A stretch of DNA of 64,000 nucleotides from Leptolinea sp. HRD-7 (GCA_024363285.1 AP024710.1:1451001-1515000), one strand, 5' to 3'. Counted from the stretch's first letter, positions 32,185 to 41,612 are shown. The notes: generated by a model not told the origin, from the letters alone. A program made the numbers and translations.

Positions 32185-33759
32185 TTAGAGTGTTTCTTTT
32201 GCCAGGGGTAATGTCATCACAAAACGACTGCCCTGACCGCGGTTGCTTTCCACCCAGATCTTTCCGCCATGCGCTTCGACGGCCAGCCGGCAAAATGCCA
32301 GACCAAGCCCGAGCCCTTTTGGTGCATTTTCAGCCTGTAGCCGGACATATTTATCGAAAATAGAACGCGCGCTTTCGGCTGGTATTCCTGGCCCGCTATC
32401 ACGGACCCACAATTCGGCCATGTCTTCATTTTGTACACAACCCAATTGAATGGCAGCCCCGTTCGGCGTATATTTGTTGGCGTTTTCCGTTAAATTGATG
32501 AGCACCCGGCGGATCATATCCACGTCAACATAAAGAAATATCGATTCATTCGGCAAAACAAGTGACGTGGATTGCATTTTTGAGTCAATATTGGGTTTAA
32601 CAACTTCCAGCGCTTCTTGAATCAGGTTTCGTGCTTCCGCGATTTGCGGTTTAAGAATAGATTGACCGGCTTCCAGCCTGCTTATATCTAAAAGCGCGCT
32701 GATCAAACGCTGCATACGTTCGGCTGAACGGTACGCGATCTGAATTAATGACGCGTCTGGTAAATTCTGGTCTTGATGAGTGGCCAACATGATATCCAGA
32801 CTGGAAATTACATTCGCCAGAGGAGAGCGCAGGTCGTGGTAGATCATGGCAGAGAGGTCGTCCCGCAGGCGGTCGAGTTCTTTTCGTTCGCTCAGGTCGC
32901 GGAACATCCATTGCATCATATCGACATCGTCAATGTTTTCACGGCGGATGTGCACCATTACCGGCATCAGACTACCGTTTCGCAAAACCATCTTAGATTC
33001 GAAAGCGGCAGTCATACCAGTGGAAAGGTGAGACTGCTCTTCCTGAATAACAGTCCGGTCGCGTGTTTGCAGGTCAAACAACGAACGGCCAATCAATTCA
33101 ACCGGTTGGTAGCCGGTAACGCCGCTCGCCTGACGGTTGGCTTCCAGAATCTCGCCTTCCATGTCGGTAATGAAAATGGGATCAATGCTATCGTCAAACA
33201 ACTCGCGATAACGGCGGTTAGCCGCTTGAAGTGATTCGAATAATCGTGAATTACCAATGGCAGATCCACATAGATCCGCCACACCTTTTAGAAGGTCAAA
33301 ATCGTCCTGTGTGATCGAATTGGGTTCGGGGTTGACGATGGTAAGAATGCCCACCAGTGATTCTCGTTGTAACAAAGGCAGGCAGATGACGGATTTCGCG
33401 CCGGATTTATCGGGCGCGTCATCCTGCCGGCGAAGCCAGCGGGGATCTTTGCTGGTATCCTGGATCAGCGCAGGTTTTCCTTCACGCAGAACCCAGCCGG
33501 CAAGGCCATTTTCAATGGTAGCCTGAAGTTGGTCGGAGCGGTGCGCAATGATCTTCCCATCCACCATGATGGCAGCATCGATCGGCTTGCGTCTGTCGTC
33601 CAGAACGATCAGGCTGGCACGTTCAGCGCCAATACTTCCGGTTGAAAGCACAAGGACTCTTTCAAGCACGGTATGCAAATCAAGAGCCGCCGTGACTTCA
33701 CGACTGATTTCCAAAAGCAAATTTACAGGAGTTTTTTCCGGTGCCTGTTTCTTATCCAT
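32185..33759 (-). CDS. Soluble GAF-PAS sensor histidine kinase
   Basis: A 524-residue kinase with no membrane segment. A GAF domain (about residues 15-170, LHTVLERVLVLSTGSIGAER to VADLCGSAIGNSRLF) is followed by a PAS domain (about 185-300, RELFDDSIDPIFITDMEGEI), the HisKA helix with His308 in MIYHDLRSPLANVISS, and an ATPase domain with NLTENANKYTP, DSGPGIPAESARSIFDKYVR and GLGLGLAFCRL. It should sense an intracellular signal. The CheY-like protein three genes downstream is the probable partner. No clear ribosome-binding site precedes the ATG. Confidence 0.92.
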   Translation of the reverse strand: MDKKQAPEKTPVNLLLEISREVTAALDLHTVLERVLVLSTGSIGAERASLIVLDDRRKPIDAAIMVDGKIIAHRSDQLQATIENGLAGWVLREGKPALIQDTSKDPRWLRRQDDAPDKSGAKSVICLPLLQRESLVGILTIVNPEPNSITQDDFDLLKGVADLCGSAIGNSRLFESLQAANRRYRELFDDSIDPIFITDMEGEILEANRQASGVTGYQPVELIGRSLFDLQTRDRTVIQEEQSHLSTGMTAAFESKMVLRNGSLMPVMVHIRRENIDDVDMMQWMFRDLSERKELDRLRDDLSAMIYHDLRSPLANVISSLDIMLATHQDQNLPDASLIQIAYRSAERMQRLISALLDISRLEAGQSILKPQIAEARNLIQEALEVVKPNIDSKMQSTSLVLPNESIFLYVDVDMIRRVLINLTENANKYTPNGAAIQLGCVQNEDMAELWVRDSGPGIPAESARSIFDKYVRLQAENAPKGLGLGLAFCRLAVEAHGGKIWVESNRGQGSRFVMTLPLAKETL

Positions 33760-33828
33760 GGATTTTTAGCATTTTTTCACTTTGCGGGCCTGTAATGAGG
33801 TTCGTCAAAAGTATAGCACATGCAAGAA

Positions 33829-34551
33829 TTATTCCATTTTAAAGAGAGCTGCCTCCACCACAGATAGGTGGTCAGAAATCGAAGCCAGATCCTGTGAGGC
33901 AGTTTCCGGGTCGGCTGTAAGATCTTGAACGGCCGTTGAGAGCAACACATCTAAATCATCCGCGGATGCTTTATCTTTCTTTTCGATGTAAGGATAAATG
34001 TTGTTGAACAGGGTTTTGATTTCAGCAAGAGTTTCCCGGGCTTCCAACCCTTTTTTCTGCTCCACAAGGAGCCGTGCCAGAGTTGTTTTTTCTTTCATTT
34101 GCAGAAGAAAAATGTAAAGGTTGGCCTTTTCCAGTTGTGCGGCTGATTTCAGATAACGGATCTCCATTTCCTGCTGGCGTAACTGCATATTGGAAAAATC
34201 CGATTTGATCTGATTTGACGAAGCTGTGCCGCTGGTATGCATCTGAATGGCATTGGTCAATTGGGCATTCAGCGGAATGACAAACAGGTTATAACAAATC
34301 AGGTATCCAGCCGTCATGCCAGAAACCAGACCGATCGCGAACCACATCCAGGTTTTCGCACGGGGTTTATTATTTTCTGTCTGGTCAACCGGTATTTCCT
34401 TAATGGCTTCGGTTGAATTCTTCGCCGGTTCATCTTGAGGAATTTCAGGTTCTTTGATTTTTTCCGTCTCAAGGTTTTCGGTGGGGGTTGTGTCTATCAA
34501 TATCTGAGATGTTTCAGGTGCGTTTGCAGGTGATGTCTTTTTTCGTGGCAT
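33829..34551 (-). CDS. Single-pass membrane protein with coiled coil, unknown function
   Basis: A 240-residue protein of three parts: a cytoplasmic Pro/Glu/Thr-rich N-terminal tail (residues 1-65), one membrane segment (about 68-90, TWMWFAIGLVSGMTAGYLIC) and an outer helical region with coiled-coil character (QQEMEIRYLKSAAQLEKANL, then RETLAEIKTLFNNI). No family is recognised. The ATG at 34551 was chosen because AAGGA lies 7 bases upstream; the frame stays open for another 117 bases but without a site. It is divergent from murJ, 92 bases apart. Confidence 0.6.
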   Translation of the reverse strand: MPRKKTSPANAPETSQILIDTTPTENLETEKIKEPEIPQDEPAKNSTEAIKEIPVDQTENNKPRAKTWMWFAIGLVSGMTAGYLICYNLFVIPLNAQLTNAIQMHTSGTASSNQIKSDFSNMQLRQQEMEIRYLKSAAQLEKANLYIFLLQMKEKTTLARLLVEQKKGLEARETLAEIKTLFNNIYPYIEKKDKASADDLDVLLSTAVQDLTADPETASQDLASISDHLSVVEAALFKME

Positions 34552-34630
34552 TTCAGATCCTTCCGTGGAACGCCCACGGGGCAGCAACCAGGCACGCCTG
34601 ATGTTCAAATATTTATTATATTTTATATCG

Positions 34631-34644
34631 TATAATCGCTTGCA
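34631..34644 (+). promoter_or_regulatory. -10 element for a probable leaderless murJ transcript
   Basis: TATAAT (34631-34636) is followed by 7 bases (CGCTTGC) and the ATG at 34644. There is no ribosome-binding site and no strong -35. Confidence 0.5.
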
Positions 34645-36239
34645 TGTCTGTTGAAACGGATACAGCACGAACCGCTAACCGCCAGATTGCCCGGGCTGCC
34701 GGAACCGTTATGGCGGCTTTCGTTCTTTCCAACCTGATAGGCCTGATCCGTGGAATTTTGATCATGCGCCGTTATGGCACGGGCGCTGAGATGGAAGCGT
34801 TCAATACGGCTAACAGGTTGGCAGAGACATTATTCAATCTTGTTGCCGGCGGAGCTTTGGCTTCCGCGTTTGTTCCCACGTTTACCGGTTTCCTGGCTAA
34901 GAAAGATAACGCCGGTGCCTGGAGACTGGCTTCCAGTATAGCCAACATCGTGCTCATCATACTAACAGTTGTCAGCGCGCTTTCGGCTATATTTGCGCCG
35001 CAGATCGTGCAATACCTGTTAGCCCCGGGCTTTGTGGACGAGCCGGAAACTTTCAAATTGGCGGTCGATCTACTGCGCGTCATTCTGCCTTCTGTGGTGA
35101 TTTTCGGAATCAGTGGATTGTTGATGGGTGTTCTAAACGCCAATCAGGTTTTTCTGTATCCGGCTCTGGCGCCTTCCATGTATTCGTTGGGGATCATCTT
35201 TGGTGTTCTTGCGCTTTCTCCGGGCATGGGGATCTTTGGGCTTGCCTGGGGGACAGTATTGGGTGCGGCTCTTCATCTACTGGTACAGCTTCCTTCTCTC
35301 GTCCGGTTGAAGTTTGTTTATCGTCCAATGTTGGGATTGAATAATCCTTCTGTTCATGAAGTAGGGCGGTTGATGCTCCCACGGTTATTTGGTGCCGGTA
35401 TTGTGCAGTTAAATTTCTGGGTAAACACCAATCTGGCTTCGCGTCAGCCTGAAGGGAGTTTGACATCTATCACCACGGCCTTTACTCTGATGATGATGCC
35501 GCAGGCATTAATTGCCCAGACGATTGCCATCGCCTCGTTACCAACATTTTCCGCTCAGGTAGCCCTGGGAAAATTGGATGAAATGCGTTCGTCGCTGGCA
35601 TCTACCATGCGGGCAGTTCTGTTGCTATCAATGCCGTCATCTGTCGGGCTTGTCTTATTGCGTGAACCCATTATCCGTCTACTTTATCAGGGCGGACGTT
35701 TTGGAGATCGTTCCACTGAAATGGTTGCCTGGGCGCTGCTCTGGTATGCCGCCGGACTTGTGGGGCATTGCGTTGTTGAGATTGTAAGCCGGGCATTTTA
35801 CGCGCTTCATGATACAAAAACTCCGGTGGTTATCGGTGTTATTGCCATGTCATTGAATATTGGATTTAGCTTGCTGTTTGCCTCGGTTTTTATGTCCAGC
35901 GGCTGGATGCCTCATGGCGGGCTTGCGCTGGCTAATTCACTCGCGACCGGGCTGGAAATGGCCGCATTGTTGATGATCATGCGCCGCCGGTTAAGTGGGT
36001 TGCAGGGAGCTGATATTTTCAACGCGGTATGGAAAGGTTTATCTGCCTGCGCGGTTATGGCGGCGGTTCTGATACTCTGGATGTCATGGAGCGTATTTTT
36101 ACCGGCCTGGGTAGTTACACTGGGTGGCTTAATTCTGGGGGTAGTAGTTTACGGCGGTTTACTGGTTATATTGAAAACAAAAGAAGTTGGAATTCTCTGG
36201 GGAACGATTTCAAAAAAATTCTTGAATCGAATGCCATAA
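34644..36239 (+). CDS. murJ: Lipid II flippase MurJ
   Basis: A 531-residue membrane protein of the MviN/MurJ group of the MOP superfamily, which moves lipid II across the membrane for peptidoglycan synthesis. About 13-14 hydrophobic segments are visible. Signature stretches are GTGAEMEAFNTANRLAETLF, LVAGGALASAFVPTFTGFL, GLLMGVLNANQVFLYPALAP and ALHDTKTPVVIGVIAMSLN. The start lacks a Shine-Dalgarno sequence and sits 7 bases from a TATAAT. It is followed 37 bases later by the SagB-like gene with its own signals. Confidence 0.92.
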   Translation: MSVETDTARTANRQIARAAGTVMAAFVLSNLIGLIRGILIMRRYGTGAEMEAFNTANRLAETLFNLVAGGALASAFVPTFTGFLAKKDNAGAWRLASSIANIVLIILTVVSALSAIFAPQIVQYLLAPGFVDEPETFKLAVDLLRVILPSVVIFGISGLLMGVLNANQVFLYPALAPSMYSLGIIFGVLALSPGMGIFGLAWGTVLGAALHLLVQLPSLVRLKFVYRPMLGLNNPSVHEVGRLMLPRLFGAGIVQLNFWVNTNLASRQPEGSLTSITTAFTLMMMPQALIAQTIAIASLPTFSAQVALGKLDEMRSSLASTMRAVLLLSMPSSVGLVLLREPIIRLLYQGGRFGDRSTEMVAWALLWYAAGLVGHCVVEIVSRAFYALHDTKTPVVIGVIAMSLNIGFSLLFASVFMSSGWMPHGGLALANSLATGLEMAALLMIMRRRLSGLQGADIFNAVWKGLSACAVMAAVLILWMSWSVFLPAWVVTLGGLILGVVVYGGLLVILKTKEVGILWGTISKKFLNRMP

Positions 36240-36276
36240 TTTTTCTATAATTATTATTAATCGGGAGGATACTACT

Positions 36277-37008
36277 ATGGGCCTTGTTATAGACCTTTTT
36301 GAAAAATCAAAATACGCTTATCTAACGGCTCCCGCGCAACAATCCGGTGTGCCACAACCCGCGCTTGAACAACCTGTACCGGAAAATGTTTCTGTTATAC
36401 CGTTACCGGTACCATCTTCTATTTCCACACCTTCCATGGATGTACGCACCGCCATGGAAAATCGTATTACCCGGCGAAAATATAGTCAGCAGGAACTCAC
36501 ACTCAATGAGCTCTCCTACTTATTGTGGATAACTCAGGGCGTAAAATCGGTCACCGATCGACCGGCTACATTGCGGACGGTTCCCTCCGCCGGATCACGG
36601 CACGCGTTCGAAACCTACCTGTTGATTAACCGCGTGGAATCATTAGACCCGGGAGTTTATCGGTATTCCGCGCTTAAGCATTGTGTGTATCCGTTCAATA
36701 TGGAAGTCAACATCAATGAGACTCTTACCACCGCCTGTAAATCGCAAAGCCATGTGCGGACCAGCGCGGCAACATTTTTCTGGGTGGCGGTAATGGAGCG
36801 TATGGCCTGGCGGTACTCTGAACGTGCCGCGCGGTATGTCCTTCTCGATGCCGGTCATGTTTGCCAGAATCTTTACCTGGCTGCCGAATCCATCGGTTGC
36901 GGTGTTTGCGGTATCGCTGCCTATGATGATGATCTGACAAACGCTGCCCTGGGGTTAGACGGCGTCAATGAGCTGGTTGTTTACGCGGCAACGGTGGGCA
37001 AACGGTAA
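36277..37008 (+). CDS. SagB-type nitroreductase/oxidoreductase
   Basis: A 243-residue flavin protein of the nitroreductase fold, SagB-like subgroup. The FMN-contact block ENRITRRKYSQQELTLNELS lies near residue 62, followed by TLRTVPSAGSRHAFETYLLI, the core LDAGHVCQNLYLAAESIGCG and AAYDDDLTNAALGLDG. SagB enzymes oxidise azolines in peptide natural products, but stand-alone copies like this one have no SagC/SagD partner nearby and probably do other chemistry. Residues 1-60 are a Pro-rich extension. TATAAT at 36246-36251 and GGGAGG upstream give a short leader of about 20 bases. Confidence 0.82.
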   Translation: MGLVIDLFEKSKYAYLTAPAQQSGVPQPALEQPVPENVSVIPLPVPSSISTPSMDVRTAMENRITRRKYSQQELTLNELSYLLWITQGVKSVTDRPATLRTVPSAGSRHAFETYLLINRVESLDPGVYRYSALKHCVYPFNMEVNINETLTTACKSQSHVRTSAATFFWVAVMERMAWRYSERAARYVLLDAGHVCQNLYLAAESIGCGVCGIAAYDDDLTNAALGLDGVNELVVYAATVGKR

Positions 37009-37013
37009 ACAGT

Positions 37014-37628
37014 TTAAGCTGAACGGTCAGCAAATTTCAAACCAAGATCCGCAGGGGTGACAGTTTTTCCAAGGAAATCATCGAAAGAGAGATTGTCCAT
37101 TGTCCAACCGCAGGTTGATTTAACCCGGTTGAATAAAGCGGCATAGCTTTCATTGGACCGTAATGCCCAATCAAGCCAGAGTGTTTCTGCCATTTCCTGA
37201 AGTCGTTCCGCGTTTGGTCCTTCAATCTCAGAGAAGTGGCCGATCGGTAACTCATCCAGAGTGACCAGGGTATCCGCAAACGAGTAGGTAGTGCGGTATT
37301 TTTCGTAGAGCATGAAAACCTGGTACCCTAATGCTTCAAGTAAAGCCCGGGTATCGTCAAAGCTGCTAACTTCCACTTCGATTTCGCGCCTAACGCTAAC
37401 CGGATGATTGACCTGAGCCGGATCTTTGTATGTCAGGCGGGCTGTCTGGTCTTGCCGCAATCGCAAAACCCGATGGTCGCGCGTTAAATCCCCTGAGGGA
37501 AAATCAAAGCGCAGATTGGTTTCTTTAACCCGAGGCTGAACAAGCTTTCCGCCCAGTGCCTGAATACGCAGTTCCAACCGTGAAAGATCTTTCACAAGGA
37601 ATTTGACTTCGATCTCGTTTTCCGTCAT
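37014..37628 (-). CDS. CYTH-domain protein (class IV adenylate cyclase/thiamine triphosphatase-like)
   Basis: A 204-residue CYTH protein. The defining E-x-E-x-K appears at the N-terminus as NEIEVKFLV, followed by LRLRQDQTARLTYKDPAQ, RREIEVEVSSFDDTRALLEA and VTLDELPIGHFSEIEGP, giving the acidic and basic rows of the tunnel. Members hydrolyse triphosphates or make cyclic AMP; the exact reaction is not predictable. Start choice: ATG 37628 places the motif at residue 4; an in-frame ATG at 37640 is also possible and overlaps the upstream stop. It converges with the SagB-like gene, 5 bases between stops. Confidence 0.88.
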   Translation of the reverse strand: MTENEIEVKFLVKDLSRLELRIQALGGKLVQPRVKETNLRFDFPSGDLTRDHRVLRLRQDQTARLTYKDPAQVNHPVSVRREIEVEVSSFDDTRALLEALGYQVFMLYEKYRTTYSFADTLVTLDELPIGHFSEIEGPNAERLQEMAETLWLDWALRSNESYAALFNRVKSTCGWTMDNLSFDDFLGKTVTPADLGLKFADRSA

Positions 37629-37629
37629 C

Positions 37630-38064
37630 CTATTTTCCATTAGTTATAAAGCTCCTGATCGTTTCCCGATAGAGCAGATAAATGGCTGCTATTGTCAGCA
37701 ATAAAGAAAAAGCCAGGGAAAATGGCAGTGATGTTTGTGCTTCAATAGAGCGGGCAAAACAGATCCGGTCAAGCCAGTGTAATAGCAGACCGGAAGTTAA
37801 AAATCCGAGTGAGATTTTCTTCCATTTTTGAGTTGGAAGAAGGACAGTGATCCCGCACAGAGTATACACCAAACCGGAAAGCGCGCCGTTCAATACCAGG
37901 TACCAAACGCCGGGAGCAACTTTTAAGGCGGCATATTCATTCCAATAAATAGTGGAAAGAACCAGGCGAAGCCAACCTGATATAGAAGCCATAAAAAGAC
38001 AGGCGGATAAAAAATATAATCTCCAGGGGAGTGGGAGAAAAACTGGTTTGGTGATAGTGATCAC
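37630..38064 (-). CDS. Small four-segment membrane protein
   Basis: A 144-residue protein with four hydrophobic segments and a basic C-terminus (RETIRSFITNGK). No family is recognised. The start is GTG and overlaps the stop of the large glycosyltransferase gene by four bases (GTGA), and its own stop lies at the start of the CYTH gene, so it sits in the middle of a coupled three-gene unit. It may assist the glycosyltransferase, which is inference from position only. Confidence 0.6.
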   Translation of the reverse strand: MITITKPVFLPLPWRLYFLSACLFMASISGWLRLVLSTIYWNEYAALKVAPGVWYLVLNGALSGLVYTLCGITVLLPTQKWKKISLGFLTSGLLLHWLDRICFARSIEAQTSLPFSLAFSLLLTIAAIYLLYRETIRSFITNGK

Positions 38065-40409
38065 TCCAATTTAATATCCCAAAGGTGTACATGTGACGGT
38101 TCTCCATCACGCACAGTCCGGATTTCGAACCGCAGACGAGAGACTTCCCGGTTGAATTTGACGGGTAATTGAACAGTTCGTATTTGAGGGCTTTCAGTGA
38201 CCGTGATACTGGAGGAAAAAATGGTACTGCCATCCAGCGGCTGCGCGTAGACAGAAAAACCTGTCGCGCCGCCTCCAACCGTTGCGGATACTTTGTTCAG
38301 TTTCAACGGGCGTTCCAGTTCGATTTCCACCACGAGTGGGTTGGCTTCTTCTGACCGAATAACGGAAGCGATATCATTATCAAAAGCGAGTTGAAGGCTG
38401 CCCATATCCAACCGGGATGAGCCAGCTTCCGCTTTTACCCCATTGATCTTTATCTCATCTGGAACCATAAGTTTTCGGGATGCTTTTTCACGTTCAAAAG
38501 CCTGTCTGGCTGTTTCGCTGTAACTTAATCGAGCGAAGATAAATCCGGGTTTTCCGTTTGGATAAAAGACAACATCCACAACTTTCACAGGATCGAATTT
38601 ACCACTGGTTACCACTTTACCCAGATCATCCGGTGATATGGCAAAAATCGTGTTTTCCGGAATTGGTTTCATAAATTCTGTAAACGCGTCTATACCTGAC
38701 ATTTCAATGGAAACCGGATCACCCAGAAAAAAGCGGGCAAGCACATCGGTACCATTTGCCCAATCTGGTGACATATTGATGTGAACGCCGGGATATTGAG
38801 CCTCGATCTCCTTGATCTTACTGAATACCTGCTGCCCGCCATATTGCATTCCGCTCATACCATAATCAGAAAACCAGGTAGGCCCATAAGTAAGAGATAC
38901 ATCAAGGATTGTGAAATTCGCGCCGATCAATAACAGGAAAAAAATGCCATCAACAAACTTGATGACGGGGAAACGTTTATTGATCCAATCTATAGAAAAT
39001 TCAATGCCCAGTGTAATGAAAAAAGCCGCCGGGATAACCATAAATAACGCTCTTGTAATGCCAATATTGGCAACAGCCGCGCCAACGGGTGCCGTCAGCA
39101 ATGCCAGCAACATCAGACGGTAATTCGAGTTCTTCCATTGTCGGATACTCAGAAATAATCCAGCGGCAAAGAACGGGAGGAAGAACCAGCCCAGATGCCC
39201 CATTCCCTTCATAATATGACGGGTTAAATCGTCAGGATTGAGGAAGAACCAGTATGCCGGATTCAACCCCTGTAGATATACGCCCAGAAATGTTATTAAT
39301 TTCTGCGATAACGGTATGGGTTTAATCCAGTAGCTATCGAGTAATGCCAGATGGTGCTCATTTTCCCCGGGGTGTAAAAAAAGGAACCGGAAATACGGAA
39401 CACACAAAACCAGACCGATCAGTATTGGAAGCCAGAGAACTTTGCGGTTGGCCCAATGGTATTGGAGGTCCGAAAAAAATAAAGCCAGAATTATTGCTGC
39501 CATTACCACTCTCGCCGGGCTGTAACAGTAAAATGCCAGAGCGGCGGCGATCACTGATGCGTATATCCACCGGGTGTTGCCATTTCGATAACGAAGATAA
39601 CCGTATAGAAAAACTGTATAAAAAGAAACAGCTTCTACTGTTTCAAAAGCGGTTCGTGAGTGATAAAACCATGCCGGTATCATCGACAATACCAGTATGG
39701 CTAGCCATCCGCGGTGTTTGTTTTTGATTTCACCGTATGAAAGCCCCAGCCCCAGAGCAGCCAGAAGGGAGATTGTGGTGGAGATAAACCGGGTGGTAAA
39801 CGCGGATCGAATTCCTATAAGGGTGGGTAAAACTTGCACATACACCGATGTTCCGAGGTTGTACATGCTGCCATTTTTAAAAAATGTTGGCAAAATCTCC
39901 CCGCCCGTGGCGGTAAACCTGTTTCTTACCAGGTCGTATGCCTGAATGCTGTGGATCGCTTCATCAGTGAAAAAGAAAATTGGAAAGTCTGTCAGCCGGA
40001 TAAGACGAACCAGGTAATATACAACTACCGCGCAGACAAGAAGGGTCATTGGCGATAGATAGCCTGACAATCTCGAGAAGACTTTGTTGGATCTAATGCG
40101 CTCTATGAAGTCAGAAAGCCAACTGGAAGGGGATAATTTTTCCAGGTCAAATCGAAGGTGTTTGACCAATGTTTCAGGACCGCCGGTAAGGTTGACCACC
40201 TGCGATCTGACAGGTGCTTTTCCTCCTGGTTTATACGTGATCGTCAGTTGTACTTCCGCGCCTGGCGGTAATTCAACAGTCGCTTCAACCCGGAGATTCT
40301 GTCTGGTCTCATCGGATTCTGGAGGGCTCTCCCCCTCCGCGTAGGTTTCAGGCGTATCGGTCACCACGTGCTGATTATATAACGGTTCAAGAAAAACCAG
40401 GTATTTCAT
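38061..40409 (-). CDS. GT39/ArnT-type membrane glycosyltransferase with extra N- and C-terminal domains
   Basis: A 782-residue protein. Residues 1-80 are a soluble beta-type segment (VEATVELPPGAEVQLTITYK). Residues 105-530 hold about 11 membrane segments of the protein-mannosyltransferase/ArnT (GT-C) fold, with the catalytic first-loop acidic pair in FFFTDEAIHS. Residues 530-640 form an outer domain, and residues about 660-782 look like a discoidin/beta-sandwich module (LNKVSATVGGGATGFSVYAQ, ending EPSHVHLWDIKLE). It should transfer a sugar from a polyprenyl-phosphate donor on the outer face. The divergent neighbours are Thr/Pro-rich surface proteins, good candidates for its acceptors. A GTG at 40427 is an alternative start. 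Confidence 0.82.
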   Translation of the reverse strand: MKYLVFLEPLYNQHVVTDTPETYAEGESPPESDETRQNLRVEATVELPPGAEVQLTITYKPGGKAPVRSQVVNLTGGPETLVKHLRFDLEKLSPSSWLSDFIERIRSNKVFSRLSGYLSPMTLLVCAVVVYYLVRLIRLTDFPIFFFTDEAIHSIQAYDLVRNRFTATGGEILPTFFKNGSMYNLGTSVYVQVLPTLIGIRSAFTTRFISTTISLLAALGLGLSYGEIKNKHRGWLAILVLSMIPAWFYHSRTAFETVEAVSFYTVFLYGYLRYRNGNTRWIYASVIAAALAFYCYSPARVVMAAIILALFFSDLQYHWANRKVLWLPILIGLVLCVPYFRFLFLHPGENEHHLALLDSYWIKPIPLSQKLITFLGVYLQGLNPAYWFFLNPDDLTRHIMKGMGHLGWFFLPFFAAGLFLSIRQWKNSNYRLMLLALLTAPVGAAVANIGITRALFMVIPAAFFITLGIEFSIDWINKRFPVIKFVDGIFFLLLIGANFTILDVSLTYGPTWFSDYGMSGMQYGGQQVFSKIKEIEAQYPGVHINMSPDWANGTDVLARFFLGDPVSIEMSGIDAFTEFMKPIPENTIFAISPDDLGKVVTSGKFDPVKVVDVVFYPNGKPGFIFARLSYSETARQAFEREKASRKLMVPDEIKINGVKAEAGSSRLDMGSLQLAFDNDIASVIRSEEANPLVVEIELERPLKLNKVSATVGGGATGFSVYAQPLDGSTIFSSSITVTESPQIRTVQLPVKFNREVSRLRFEIRTVRDGEPSHVHLWDIKLE

Positions 40410-40432
40410 GAAATCAGGCGGGTACACTTATT

Positions 40433-40442
40433 GCAATATTGC
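40433..40442. promoter_or_regulatory. Palindrome between the divergent glycosyltransferase and surface-protein genes
   Basis: GCAATATTGC is a perfect 10-bp palindrome in a divergent gap of about 40 bases. It could supply a -10-like CAATAT to both strands and place transcript starts at or near the GTG codons at 40427 (minus) and 40451 (plus). Confidence 0.35.
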
Positions 40443-40450
40443 TGACTACC

Positions 40451-41473
40451 GTGAAAATATCACCCTGGGACATCCTATCGACTATACTCTTCGCGGCATG
40501 GCTGGTCATGTCGACGGCTTTCGTCATCATTTACCGAGACCCGACAAGTCAGTTCAATCCTTTTCCGCCGAGAACTATTGCCGTCGTTTTAACGGAAGAG
40601 GAAATCACTTCCACCCCGGTGGTACTGCCAGAAATTTGGACACCCCTTCCTGAAGAGGAAGATGCCGGCATGGAATCGGATTCAGCCGGTGAAATATTGG
40701 AAGAATCAAACCCGGAGCCTTCTGATTCAGGAGGAATACCCACCAAAACTCCGGTTCTTATCATCACTCCCCGACCAGGGTCTTCTTCTACAGGCCAGTC
40801 ACCTGTTCAGCGGAATTACGGGGTGATCCTGCCCACAAAAAGCCCTCTTGACCCGGTATCGCCTGTTGAAGAGGAAGACCAGAAATTGACGATCATCGCG
40901 CCGGTTGGGGTATTTGACAACACCTGGCAGAACATTCAGAGTATCCCTATATTTTCCTGGACATATTCCGGGTCTGTTCAGGATATTGATCATTTTCAAT
41001 TGTATTTTGGAACCAAACAGAATGGCAAGCTGACAATCCGAACCACAAAAATGAATTACAGTTGGAAAGCTGTAAAAAGCGGTATATATTACCTGCGTCT
41101 GGTGGCTGTAGGAAAGAACGGGAAGATACTGGGAAAACCGGCTTACTTCCTTTTTAAATTTGATAATACTCCTCCATCTGAACCTGAAAACTTTAAGACA
41201 ATCAGTGACGGTGATACGGCTTATCCATATTTTGAATGGGTTGAATCAACCGATGCCAATTCTGGTATGAACGGGGGGTACGCGGGCTATTCCATTTATC
41301 AGGGGCTTGAAAAAAAATGCGGAAAAGCTGTGGCTTTCACCGCGGATACCCACTGGACTCCGGTAACCCCCGTTGAACCGGGAACCACACAATATTTCTG
41401 CATTCGCGCGTATGATGTAGTGGGAAATTTCTCAAAATGGATCGGCCCTGTGGCGTATACCCGATCCAATTAA
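40451..41473 (+). CDS. FWDI/NPFPP-anchored surface protein 1 with FN3-like domains
   Basis: A 340-residue surface protein. It begins (GTG) MKISPWDILSTILFAAWLVM, one membrane segment, then NPFPPRT, and this N-terminus matches the next two proteins (KLSFWDI...NPFPP). The GTG start is chosen by that homology; no ATG fits. A Ser/Pro/Glu-rich stalk (about 40-140, including VVLPEIWTPLPEEE) leads to two beta-sandwich modules: about 145-235, and about 238-340, the latter matching the FN3-like module of protein 2 (TPPSEPENF, FCIRAYDVVGNFSKW). The membrane segment has no signal-peptidase site, so the protein should stay anchored with its C-terminus outside. Function probably adhesion or cell-surface structure. 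Confidence 0.7.
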   Translation: MKISPWDILSTILFAAWLVMSTAFVIIYRDPTSQFNPFPPRTIAVVLTEEEITSTPVVLPEIWTPLPEEEDAGMESDSAGEILEESNPEPSDSGGIPTKTPVLIITPRPGSSSTGQSPVQRNYGVILPTKSPLDPVSPVEEEDQKLTIIAPVGVFDNTWQNIQSIPIFSWTYSGSVQDIDHFQLYFGTKQNGKLTIRTTKMNYSWKAVKSGIYYLRLVAVGKNGKILGKPAYFLFKFDNTPPSEPENFKTISDGDTAYPYFEWVESTDANSGMNGGYAGYSIYQGLEKKCGKAVAFTADTHWTPVTPVEPGTTQYFCIRAYDVVGNFSKWIGPVAYTRSN

Positions 41474-41612
41474 TTCATCCGATAATAATTTATCAAAAAT
41501 ACCAGTATTAATTCGGCTCGATTCTTGCACAAAGAAAACCGGCATTCCTTTAAACTGCGTCCGGGCTTGTTTCCCGGTTGTGGGATAATGGAACGTCTAT
41601 CCGGTGGTCAAC

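Noticed and set aside
40439..40450. TTG start at 40439 for surface protein 1
   Set aside because: Homology with the next two paralogues begins at the GTG at 40451 (MKISPWDI against MKLSFWDI); the extra four residues have no counterpart.
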